A stretch of DNA of 64,000 bases from contig NZ_KB904817.1 in NCBI RefSeq assembly GCF_000380185.1, positions 43,801 to 107,800 on the forward strand, read 5' to 3'. Position numbers and translations under genes: made by a program. Positions 38,077 to 46,691 of this stretch are shown here, piece after piece; the stretch's first letter is position 1, and each line of letters starts with the position of its first letter. The notes below the pieces were generated by a model that was given only the letters and a program-made list of their open reading frames with translations, was not told where the DNA came from and made no database searches. The stretch comes from Thiofilum flexile DSM 14609. Its GTDB lineage: Bacteria; Pseudomonadota; Gammaproteobacteria; Thiotrichales; Thiotrichaceae.

Positions 38077-39008
38077 GCTGCCTTACTCCCTTTATTACCT
38101 TCCACTAAATCAATAAATAGCTGTTCTAAGCGATTGGTTTTATTACGCATACTAGTGATTTTAATATTATTTTCTTTAAACCAGTCAAATACTTGATTTA
38201 ATGAAAAGCTTTCTTTATGGAATGAGACCTCTAAAGTAGTGGGGTCACGTAATTCAAACGTGAGAGCATTATGCTCAGGAGGAGAGGCTAAAGCATTGTC
38301 GAGGTCAAACACATAGGTTTCGGTATCAATGCGATTGAGGAGTTTTTTCATACTGGTATTCTCGATTAATTGTCCTTGATCGATAATGCCAATATTACGA
38401 CATAAACTTTCCGCTTCTTCTAAATAGTGAGTGGTGAGAATAATGGTAGTACCGGACTCATTGAGTTCGGTTAAAAAGTCCCACATTGAGCGGCGAATCT
38501 CAATATCAACCCCAGCGGTAGGTTCATCTAGAATCAGTAGGCGCGGTTGATGGATTAAAGCGCGCGCAATCATCAGGCGACGCTTCATCCCACCCGACAG
38601 TTCTCGTGCTTGGTCTTTGCGTTTTTCCCATAAGCCGAGCTGATTTAATAATTTTTCAGAGCGTTCTAGTGCTTCGGTGCGTGGGATACCGTAGTATCCG
38701 CCTTGATTAATAATAATTTCTCTTACCGGCTCAAAGACATTGAAATTAAACTCTTGCGGCACCAGCCCAATTTGAGCTTTGGCTTGTTCGCGTTGTGTAT
38801 CAATGTCATAGCCAAAGATGCTGACCTGACCGCTGGTTTTATTCACGAGAGAACTAATAATACCAATCGTGGTGGATTTACCTGCTCCATTAGCACCTAA
38901 GAGAGCAAAAAAATCCCCTTGCTGGACGGTAAGATCAATGCCTTTAAGTGCCTGAAAGCCATTGGCATAAACTTTAGTAAGTGACTGAATAGCGAGCGCT
39001 GTGCTCAT
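38073..39008 (-). CDS. yadG: ABC transporter ATP-binding protein (YadG-like)
   Basis: 311 residues from the ATG at 39008 (MSTALAIQSLTKVY); ATGs at 39020 and 39047 are alternatives. Walker A LLGANGAGKSTTIG, signature LSGGMKRRLMIARAL, Walker B LLILDEPTAGVD, and switch His in ILTTHYLEEAE. The C-terminal half after residue 220 carries the extra domain seen in YadG. It pairs with the permease just downstream. Confidence 0.92.
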   Translation of the reverse strand: MSTALAIQSLTKVYANGFQALKGIDLTVQQGDFFALLGANGAGKSTTIGIISSLVNKTSGQVSIFGYDIDTQREQAKAQIGLVPQEFNFNVFEPVREIIINQGGYYGIPRTEALERSEKLLNQLGLWEKRKDQARELSGGMKRRLMIARALIHQPRLLILDEPTAGVDIEIRRSMWDFLTELNESGTTIILTTHYLEEAESLCRNIGIIDQGQLIENTSMKKLLNRIDTETYVFDLDNALASPPEHNALTFELRDPTTLEVSFHKESFSLNQVFDWFKENNIKITSMRNKTNRLEQLFIDLVEGNKGSKAA

Positions 39009-39109
39009 TTTAAGCCCCATAAAAATGATAGGCGCGTAGCTTAGCATAAGTGAAAGGAGGCAGATATGGTGTGTTGGTTTGAGTAGTATTTTATATAGGG
39101 GGCTATAAA

Positions 39110-39135
39110 AATAATATTATCACTATAATATTATT
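39110..39135. promoter_or_regulatory. AT-rich dyad upstream of the accessory island
   Basis: AATAATATTA at 39110-39119 and TAATATTATT at 39126-39135 form a perfect 10-base dyad. It lies 137 bases before the AlaRS-like gene and 102 bases before the yadG start, in the divergent region, so it could be an operator for either. No convincing -35/-10 pair was found nearby. Confidence 0.3.
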
Positions 39136-39271
39136 TGTTAATAGGCTGATCCTAAAGGTTAAAAATTCTATAGCAAAGTTTGATCAATATTGTTATAAGT
39201 TAAGTATTGGTGTTTGTCCGCTTTAAAGTATTAGTAGTTTAGGCTGTTATCTCAGCCGGGATTCTATATTT

Positions 39272-40540
39272 ATGTATTTAAGCCCCCCCAGTCTGTTGGA
39301 TACCCAATCCATTGGCGATGCCTTTTTATCTTTACACGAACACGCGGGTTTTACCCGTCTTCCTCCTTCTTCTTTACTGCATGATTCGGTGCCTATGTCT
39401 TTTGTGATGAGTGCTGGCTTGATTCAGGTAGAAAATGAGCTGGAAAATATTGTGTTAAAAACAGGGGGGAAGTTTGCATTTACCCAGCCCTGTTTTCGGC
39501 ATTTTGATATGGGGCAGGTAGGGGTTGATCCCACGCGCTTAAGTTTGTTTCATATGTCGGCTGCTTTTCATATTGGTTCGAGTGAGCGAGCTACGGTATT
39601 ACCCCGTCTATGGTTGTTTTTAACTCAAGTATTAAAGTTAGACCCGCAATGCTTATGGATTAGTTATTTGGATGATCCAGAGTTAGGGCGAGATGAGGCG
39701 AGTTATGAGTGTTGGAAAGGTTTAGGGGTAGATGAAGCACATTTAGTCGGTATGGATCAGGAACATTGTTTTTGGCGACAGCGCTCAACAGGACAGATTG
39801 CCAGTGATGGTAAAAAGTGTGGGCCGCATACGGAAGTGTTTTATGAGCGCGAGGTGGAGGGGTGTCCTCATTGTGCAAACAGAGCTAGGGCGTTAGGAGT
39901 ATGTCGTTGTGGGCGCTTTGTAGAGTTAGCTAATTCTTTGTTTATAGAGAATTATATTGATGATACTGGGCAGTTGATAGCGGCGGATACGGTGTTTGCA
40001 GAGTGTGTGTTGGGATTAGAGCGAGTGGAAATGGTGCTGCGTGATTTGCCGAGTGTTTATCATATTCGGCGCTTTGACACATGGCGAGCGATGTTGATGC
40101 CACTGTTACCTAATCCATCCAAAGAAGCAGAGCAGTCGTTGGCGGTGATTTTGGATCATTTATCAGCCTTTGTGAAACTGACTGAGGATGGAGCGCCTGC
40201 ACCTGGGCGTGGGGGTAGGGCAGCCATTATGAGAAAGCTTACCCGTTCAGCGATAACAGAGACCTTATTATTGGGTTTAGATTTTAATTTACTAATAAAT
40301 CAACTCCTCAAGGAGCATAGTTCATTTGAGTTATTAAAAATAGAGTGCCAACGTTTTACCCTTCATTTAGAAAAAGTTAAAAAGCTTATAAAACAGTATC
40401 CCTCAAATACATTAACTATCGAGCAGTATCAAGCTTTGCAGAAAAACCATGGTATCTCAGAGAGATTAATCCGTTATTTTCAAGTACGCATTCAAAATGA
40501 GACTTTAGTAAAAGATACTTTGTTAGGAGCTAGTTTATGA
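39272..40540 (+). CDS. Alanyl-tRNA synthetase-like catalytic core, stand-alone
   Basis: 422 residues. The class II synthetase core of AlaRS is recognisable: FVMSAGLIQ near residue 45, a motif-2-like segment with R89, the CGPHTEVFYE block at 183-192 (AlaRS has CGPCTEIFYD), VELANSLF, and motif 3 LGLERVEMVL with R251. The segment DHLSAFVKLTEDGAPAPGRGGR matches the AlaRS helical region in outline. The editing domain and C-Ala domain are absent, so it is half the length of a true AlaRS. An inserted CPHC-x9-CRC cluster (198-213) suggests a zinc site. By my alignment, the Asp that reads alanine is Glu244. The stop overlaps the next start (ATGA). Function unknown; an amino acid-activating role is inferred. 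Confidence 0.75.
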   Translation: MYLSPPSLLDTQSIGDAFLSLHEHAGFTRLPPSSLLHDSVPMSFVMSAGLIQVENELENIVLKTGGKFAFTQPCFRHFDMGQVGVDPTRLSLFHMSAAFHIGSSERATVLPRLWLFLTQVLKLDPQCLWISYLDDPELGRDEASYECWKGLGVDEAHLVGMDQEHCFWRQRSTGQIASDGKKCGPHTEVFYEREVEGCPHCANRARALGVCRCGRFVELANSLFIENYIDDTGQLIAADTVFAECVLGLERVEMVLRDLPSVYHIRRFDTWRAMLMPLLPNPSKEAEQSLAVILDHLSAFVKLTEDGAPAPGRGGRAAIMRKLTRSAITETLLLGLDFNLLINQLLKEHSSFELLKIECQRFTLHLEKVKKLIKQYPSNTLTIEQYQALQKNHGISERLIRYFQVRIQNETLVKDTLLGASL

Positions 40541-43500
40541 GTACCATAGAGGAAGTAAAAGATAAAAAAGAAAGAAATGATTGGAGTAAAGCAACTAAGC
40601 TCATTAGTGATTTGCAAATGCGTATTGATGATGAGGGTATAACAGATGAAGGCTTGCTGAAAAAATTTACTAATGTTGATTTTCTTCCTATACCCAAAAG
40701 TGAATTAACTGTTATTTATCACTCAAACTTAAATCGCTACAAGGTTTTAATATTCAAAGGGAAGCAAGAACAAGAGCAAGAGCAAAAGAACTTAGACTTA
40801 GATAGCTATCCTGATATCCCAAGCTCAACTAAAGAAGCTATTAAGAAAGTAATTAATGATAAAAAAATAATAAATGTTTCTTTAAGCAGTGATGATGAAT
40901 CCATTTTATTTGGAGGATATCGTAGCCTTGCTATTGTTCCTATGCGTGTAAGTGAAAATCGTATTATAGGAGCATTTTTAGTAGGGCATTACGAGTTAGA
41001 CTCTTATAGCCCTGATGATGTAAATTTTGCTGATACGGTATCAGATCGTATTGCCCTATTAGTCCGTAATATTCATCAATCAAATCGAGCAAAAATATAT
41101 CGAATATTTACAGATGAATTAACCAGAAACCTCATTGGTTTTGATGAGGAGTCTCAAATATTTCAAAGAATCGTTCATTATTTAAATAAGCCATTTGGTC
41201 CAGATTTTGAATGGTTTGATAAAAAAGAAATTAATATAATCCTTAGGCATCCTTTTAAGAAAGAAAGATATTACCCTGTTTGTATTGATGGAGAGGTAAA
41301 TAATAATTTTCGATCCTTAAGTGATGATAATCAAAAATTTAAACGTGCAAATGCTTTAGGTGAGTTAGCTGCTAAAAATAAAAATCAAGTAAAATATTGC
41401 ACTACAAAAAGTGAGTGTGAGGATTTAGGTAGTTTGGAGTTAAAATCTTGGATTTCAGTACCTTTTCTAGTAGGAAGCAATAGAAATGTTGGTTATTTAA
41501 TTTTAGCTAGCTGTTGTGAAGAGCATGCCTATGATAATGAAGAAAATTTATTGAGTAATATTGCTCTTTTTGCTATTTCAGTGTGGATGAATTATCGACG
41601 TGATCAGGGAGCTAAGGCGCTTGATAACTTCAGAGAGGATTATGTTCATAATAACAAATACAAAAACGTAGATAAAGCTCTATATAATGGGTTTAAAGGA
41701 AAAATAAAAGAGCTATATGATGAAGTAAAAATTGAGGTTATATATAGAGATAGAAGAACAGATGGATATAGCTTTATTTTTCCAGATAATATGGAAAATA
41801 ATATCGTATCAGGTAATCTTCTTACTAAGCTGGAGAATAATATTTACAATACTGAACCATTTTTTTATGAAGAAAACTATATTATACCATTGAAGTATGA
41901 AAGTGGAATTAATACAAATTTTATTCTAATTGAAGCTGATGATGAGGAAATCGGTAAAAATACTAGAGGATTTATATATGAGTTAAGCCAGTGGATTCAG
42001 TTTAAGCAGTCATTATATGGAAAGGAAGAGCGGCAAAAATATTTGAATGAATTTGGTGAAAAAATTACTGAGAATGCTTATGAGAGCTTAGGTGCTGCTT
42101 TTGATTTGGTTTATAAGACAACTAGCCAAGTAATGTATACTCAAAGTATGTATATAGCACTTTATGATAAAAAAGATAATATGATTAGTTTTTCTTTGTT
42201 TTATCAAGATGGTAAAAAAAGAAATGATGTACAAAGCCGATCTTTAAATTTAAATAAAAAAGGTCGTACAGAAGAGATAATATTAAAAAAAGAACCTATT
42301 TTTATATCAACCGCTGAAGAATCAGAGAAATGGTATAACGAGCCTGGTGAAAATCGAGATGAGAAAATTGGTGATTATTATGCCTCATGGGTAGGCGTAC
42401 CTATTTTAAATAATAAAGAAGCAATAGGGGTTATTGCAACTTATCACCCAACAAAAGACTATTTGTATTCGAGGGAGGATATTACTTTTCTTGAAAATAT
42501 TGCTTCACAAGTTTCCAATTTGATCAGTAGAATTAATTTGAAAAAAGCTAATCAAGAATTGAAAAAAGCTAACCAAGAATTGGAAAAAGCTAAAAGTGAT
42601 ATAAGTATATTGGAAAATGAAAAAACTCGAAGAGTTACTATTAGAAAAGTAGAGTCTATTTTTTCTGAAAGTTTAGATGAGACAAAAGATCTTCTGGATG
42701 CAGCTACAGAAGAAATATCTAGCACCTATGATAGAGATAAATATCCTAGCTTAGATACACCTCTTGAAATGATAAATCAGGCATTAGAGTTTTTAAAGAA
42801 AATAAATACTAAATTAGCGAATATAAAAGAAATTACAAGAAATAAAAATACTTATATAAATTCTTATTTTTTATTGCGATCGGCTATTAATGATGAAATT
42901 AATGAAAGAAATATATCTAATTATGTAAGTTTTTTAGATAAAACAGATGATAGTAAGAATGACTGCTTTTTTGTTTTTATTAATGAATACAATCTACAGT
43001 CAGTATACTATTTGATTATAAATTTAATTTTAAATAAATTAAGCGATGTATATAATAATAGAAACCAAGGAAAAAAAATTCTTCTTTCATACAAACTTAT
43101 TTGTCATGATGATTATATAAACATAATTATTGCCATTAATGATTTTATAGATAATTTTATAAATATAGAGGATTCGATAGGCTTTATTAAGGCAAGGGAA
43201 ATATTGAAAGATATTAATGATAGTACGTTGGTCGTTACTAAATTTAAGGAGAATGAAAAGCTTGAGTTTAGTGTTGATCTTATGAAGAAAAAATATAAAT
43301 ATAGTTTTTATATTCTTGTTGAAAATATAGCTTATAAAAATAAATTGTATGGTTTTATTGAGGAAAATGGTTATGAGGTTTATAAAATAGATAGTTTAGA
43401 TGGTATAGATATAAATAAAAAATATTGCCTAATAATTGATAAAAATTTTCTAGATAAAAATGATGAAAATGTAGATTTCTTAAGAAATATAAGAGGGATA

Positions 43501-43626
43501 TTTTATCTTTACCTTATATTTTCAGAAGATAATCAAAAAATAGAAGTTATTAAAAATAAAACATTATTTATAAAAAGAAATGAAATTAGTAATAATATTA
43601 TCTTGAATGAGTCATTTTTCAAATAA
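40537..43626 (+). CDS. Multi-GAF protein with degenerate kinase and receiver-like C-terminus
   Basis: 1029 residues, AT-rich codon use unlike the neighbours. Two clear GAF-type modules near 30-180 and 190-355 (each ending with a V-P-L...G.L pattern such as IVPMRVSENRIIGAFLVG), a weaker one near 365-490, and another at 500-665 (VGVPILNNKEAIGVIATYH). A coiled coil with the tandem KKANQEL repeat follows (665-700). Residues 700-915 resemble a histidine-kinase dimerisation and ATPase region, with an N-box-like IINLILNKLSD at 827-837, but no phosphoacceptor His or G-boxes. Residues 922-1029 resemble a receiver domain (ILVEN, then LIIDKNFL with D968) lacking one acidic-pair residue. Likely a ligand-sensing scaffold rather than an active kinase. 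Coupled to the AlaRS-like gene. Confidence 0.65.
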   Translation: MSTIEEVKDKKERNDWSKATKLISDLQMRIDDEGITDEGLLKKFTNVDFLPIPKSELTVIYHSNLNRYKVLIFKGKQEQEQEQKNLDLDSYPDIPSSTKEAIKKVINDKKIINVSLSSDDESILFGGYRSLAIVPMRVSENRIIGAFLVGHYELDSYSPDDVNFADTVSDRIALLVRNIHQSNRAKIYRIFTDELTRNLIGFDEESQIFQRIVHYLNKPFGPDFEWFDKKEINIILRHPFKKERYYPVCIDGEVNNNFRSLSDDNQKFKRANALGELAAKNKNQVKYCTTKSECEDLGSLELKSWISVPFLVGSNRNVGYLILASCCEEHAYDNEENLLSNIALFAISVWMNYRRDQGAKALDNFREDYVHNNKYKNVDKALYNGFKGKIKELYDEVKIEVIYRDRRTDGYSFIFPDNMENNIVSGNLLTKLENNIYNTEPFFYEENYIIPLKYESGINTNFILIEADDEEIGKNTRGFIYELSQWIQFKQSLYGKEERQKYLNEFGEKITENAYESLGAAFDLVYKTTSQVMYTQSMYIALYDKKDNMISFSLFYQDGKKRNDVQSRSLNLNKKGRTEEIILKKEPIFISTAEESEKWYNEPGENRDEKIGDYYASWVGVPILNNKEAIGVIATYHPTKDYLYSREDITFLENIASQVSNLISRINLKKANQELKKANQELEKAKSDISILENEKTRRVTIRKVESIFSESLDETKDLLDAATEEISSTYDRDKYPSLDTPLEMINQALEFLKKINTKLANIKEITRNKNTYINSYFLLRSAINDEINERNISNYVSFLDKTDDSKNDCFFVFINEYNLQSVYYLIINLILNKLSDVYNNRNQGKKILLSYKLICHDDYINIIIAINDFIDNFINIEDSIGFIKAREILKDINDSTLVVTKFKENEKLEFSVDLMKKKYKYSFYILVENIAYKNKLYGFIEENGYEVYKIDSLDGIDINKKYCLIIDKNFLDKNDENVDFLRNIRGIFYLYLIFSEDNQKIEVIKNKTLFIKRNEISNNIILNESFFK

Positions 43627-43638
43627 AAGGTTTTTGTC

Positions 43639-45135
43639 ATGAATGAGATATCTGTTTTATTTGTGAAAGAGTCAAGTAGAGTATATTGTGATGAGGATTT
43701 TATTTTTTACTTTTCCATATTAGTTGGGAAAATAGTTAAAAATAAATTAGCATTAGAGAAAGTTAAGAGATTTTCTGATCAATGTATTGTTGTGCATAAT
43801 GTTTATTGTAAAGAAACTGAAAGATTTTACAAAGAATGGATGAAGTCTCAAGGATTAATTCATAAAAATTTAAATAGCTATGTGAATATTGAGAAAAATA
43901 ATAAAGTAAGAAAGCCATTCATTTATTCTGACTTTTTTGCGTCCCCCAATGTAGACGAAGATGCTAGGGATGATGTAAAAAGAAAAGCTTGGGAATTATC
44001 ATTAGAAAATATGATAAATAGAAGACATCGGTTTTGTGTGATAAATAATTTAAACGAAGTCCATATTAGCAATATGACAGATATATTTACGAATGACTAT
44101 CAATATAGAATTAATAGATTTTTAAAGGAAAAATCAAAAACGGATTATCATATAATAACAATTAACACGTTTCATGATTGCGATTCCATATTAAAATTCA
44201 TTTCAAATAAGAATTATTTAAACGATTTTATTATAGTTAGGGAGGGCAGTGATTCTTGTTACTCTTCCTTAATAAGTAATAATTTTCTATCTAATATTAG
44301 CTTTAGATCTATCTCTATCATTTCTAAAGAAGATACTCATGCAGCAAAAACAACACCAAATGGTTTTTTCTTTCCTGAAAAGAAGATTTTCTTTATAAAA
44401 AAGGAAAAAAATGAAAAAATTATAAAAAATGCAATAGATAGGTGGTCTAAGCTCTATGTATGTTCTCCTTCTTGTTATTTTACTTATGGTGAGAAAGATG
44501 GTTTACATGAGGAGATGGAGAAAATGAACAAGCTTATTAAGCGATTTTATCCATTTTTCGATTTTGTAAAAGATAAGGATAATGGTAACAGCTTTATGAA
44601 TATAGATAAATATTCAAATAACTTATTTAAAGCTGATATTGTTATTCATATAATAGGGTCAGAGTATCTAAAATCTTTTTACTGCATGCGAGAGCTTGTA
44701 AAGACATTATTAAATAAAGGGCTTATTAGCGATTCTCAAACTAGCTCAGAAACAAAAGATTTTAGTAACATCACAAATTATGGATGTATACCCTTATTCA
44801 CAAAAGAAGCTAAAGAAATAATTTTTGAAAATAAATTCGATATGTTAAGTTTTTGGGAAAATGAGTTAGAAAATACTAGTTTTCCAAAAGAAGATGTTAA
44901 TCTTATAGTTAAATTACTTCCTCAAGCAAAGGATTTGTTTAATAAAACTTATTCTTTTAAAACACTTGAGGGGTTTTCTGAAGAAGATTATGTTGATATA
45001 TTCTTTTTTTTAGGGAAAGCATTAAATAATTATTCAGAAATAGGTTATTCGAATATATACTCAAGTTATCAGAGTGTAGATGATTTTAGGCTAATGGCCC
45101 GTAATATTATAAAATCGGAGATGCTATTAGCATAA
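43639..45135 (+). CDS. TIR-domain protein
   Basis: 498 residues, AT-rich. The C-terminal part (about 268-460) matches a TIR domain: first strand KLYVCSPS, then FKADIVIHIIGSEYLKS and FYCMREL, where E352 sits in the position of the catalytic Glu of NAD-cleaving TIR domains, then CIPLFTKEAKEI. The N-terminal 265 residues are not recognised; they may be a sensor or adaptor domain. It starts 12 bases after the GAF protein gene, so the three genes form one operon. Bacterial TIR proteins commonly act as NADases or cyclic ADP-ribose makers in antiviral defence; activity here is inferred. Confidence 0.65.
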   Translation: MNEISVLFVKESSRVYCDEDFIFYFSILVGKIVKNKLALEKVKRFSDQCIVVHNVYCKETERFYKEWMKSQGLIHKNLNSYVNIEKNNKVRKPFIYSDFFASPNVDEDARDDVKRKAWELSLENMINRRHRFCVINNLNEVHISNMTDIFTNDYQYRINRFLKEKSKTDYHIITINTFHDCDSILKFISNKNYLNDFIIVREGSDSCYSSLISNNFLSNISFRSISIISKEDTHAAKTTPNGFFFPEKKIFFIKKEKNEKIIKNAIDRWSKLYVCSPSCYFTYGEKDGLHEEMEKMNKLIKRFYPFFDFVKDKDNGNSFMNIDKYSNNLFKADIVIHIIGSEYLKSFYCMRELVKTLLNKGLISDSQTSSETKDFSNITNYGCIPLFTKEAKEIIFENKFDMLSFWENELENTSFPKEDVNLIVKLLPQAKDLFNKTYSFKTLEGFSEEDYVDIFFFLGKALNNYSEIGYSNIYSSYQSVDDFRLMARNIIKSEMLLA

Positions 45136-45212
45136 AAAACTTTAAAGTTGTGTTTTTCAATCATCTAGTTGATTCTTAAATAATTTTTTAAAAATATAAA
45201 AAACACGTTATT

Positions 45213-45656
45213 TCAGATCCTAATAATCACCCACGCTAATACAACTAAAAGCAGCATCCCTAAATAAAAAGGCCAGACTGCCAATGATGAAAGTGCTTTT
45301 AAGAAAGTACTGGGTAACTTCCCGTCTGTTGTAACACGACATAAATCATTAACAATTAATTGCTCGTTATTTAATTTATCCAAAAAACATTGATAAGCAT
45401 TCCGAAACTGCTTCTCTAGTGCTAAGTAATAAGCATCTAAAAAACAAAATAAAATAATAGGAATACCCGCCAATATAGCTGCACTCGCAATACCCTTTTC
45501 TGCAACTAGCACCATAATAGCAGAGACTAAACCAATAGCCCATTTCTTACATTCACCACTATTAGTAGCCATACGAACAATTAGATTTTGATAAATCTCA
45601 ATATGCTTAATAATAGCAGGAGAGTCGATGCGTAAAGGTAAGTTTAAGTTATCCAT
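45213..45656 (-). CDS. Small membrane protein, unknown function
   Basis: 147 residues with hydrophobic segments at about 41-56, 58-75 and 124-146 separated by a basic cytoplasmic-looking stretch YYLALEKQFRNAYQCF. I recall similar small proteins as conserved hypotheticals in accessory regions, but cannot name the family. It converges on the TIR gene and is less AT-rich. It might be an effector or immunity partner of the island, but convergent direction argues against simple co-expression. Confidence 0.65.
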   Translation of the reverse strand: MDNLNLPLRIDSPAIIKHIEIYQNLIVRMATNSGECKKWAIGLVSAIMVLVAEKGIASAAILAGIPIILFCFLDAYYLALEKQFRNAYQCFLDKLNNEQLIVNDLCRVTTDGKLPSTFLKALSSLAVWPFYLGMLLLVVLAWVIIRI

Positions 45657-45874
45657 AACTAAGCCTAGAGGTAAAGTTTGAAAAATATTCGATTAGCGCT
45701 GAAGGGGTTAAATAATCACTATTCCAAACCCTATATATTTTCACTGATATAGAATATGAACCACAGAGTTGTTAACACTACCAATACCCTTCAACTAAGT
45801 AAAGTTCACACTTGAGTCTCTCCTTTCCACACTATACAGTTCCTCCTCGTTAGTGTTGTATCAGGGATCATCCA

Positions 45875-46636
45875 ATGGGCTTATTCAGCCGATTGCAAGC
45901 TGTCAAAATTGATTTCAGTGTCTTTAATCGTCGGCGCTGGCTTAAGCGTTTATTATCTTGGGCTTGGCAATTACCCTTATGGGGTTTGAGTATAGTGCTT
46001 GGCATTATTATAGTGTTGCGTTGGCTGCCTGTACCCACGACCGCTTTTATGGTTGAGCATCAATTCAGTGCTTGGTGGCATGACGAACCCACGACGATTT
46101 ATTATCAATGGGTGGACTATGAAGAAATCTCGCCTAATATTGCCCTTGCCGTGATTGCCTCAGAGGATCAATTATTTCATGAGCATTGGGGGATTGATCA
46201 GCGCTCGACTATGGAAGCTATTGAGCGAGCCTTAGACGGTAAAGCCGGAGGAGGAGGGAGCACCATTACCCAGCAGGTCACTAAAAACTTGTTTCTATGG
46301 GGCGGACGCAGCTTTATTCGTAAAGGGCTAGAATGGGGTATTACCTTACTAATAGAGTTATTTTGGTCTAAGCAGCGTATTTTAGAGGTTTATCTGAATA
46401 TTGCTCAGTTTGGGAGTGATATTTATGGGGTGCAAGCGGCTAGTCAGCGCTTATTTAATACCAGCGCCAAGCGTTTAAGCATTAAGCAATCCGCACTCCT
46501 CGCGGCAGTATTACCCGCTCCCGCCCATTTTAGAGCAGATAAGCCTACCCGTTATTTATTGTCGCGGCAGCGCCAGATTGAGCGGCAAATGCGTTTATTA
46601 GGGGGAGTGGACTTTTTAGAGCAAGTGGCAGAATGA
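45875..46636 (+). CDS. mtgA: Monofunctional peptidoglycan glycosyltransferase MtgA
   Basis: 253 residues. One membrane anchor near 31-50, then the family GT51 motifs: VIASEDQLFHEHWGID with the catalytic Glu, GGGGSTITQQVTKNLF, and LEVYLNIAQFGSDIYGVQAA. No transpeptidase domain follows. It polymerises glycan strands from lipid II at the inner membrane. It stands alone in its context. Confidence 0.96.
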   Translation: MGLFSRLQAVKIDFSVFNRRRWLKRLLSWAWQLPLWGLSIVLGIIIVLRWLPVPTTAFMVEHQFSAWWHDEPTTIYYQWVDYEEISPNIALAVIASEDQLFHEHWGIDQRSTMEAIERALDGKAGGGGSTITQQVTKNLFLWGGRSFIRKGLEWGITLLIELFWSKQRILEVYLNIAQFGSDIYGVQAASQRLFNTSAKRLSIKQSALLAAVLPAPAHFRADKPTRYLLSRQRQIERQMRLLGGVDFLEQVAE

Positions 46637-46640
46637 TGCA

Positions 46641-46666
46641 GCAAAGCACTCGGAGGAGTGCTTTGC
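46641..46666. terminator. Stem-loop between convergent mtgA and secreted protein gene
   Basis: GCAAAGCACTC at 46641-46651 pairs perfectly with GAGTGCTTTGC at 46656-46666 around GGAG. It lies five bases after the mtgA stop. No T-run follows. Confidence 0.55.
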
Positions 46667-46691
46667 ATTGGGTAGTAGTCAGCGAGTGTTG

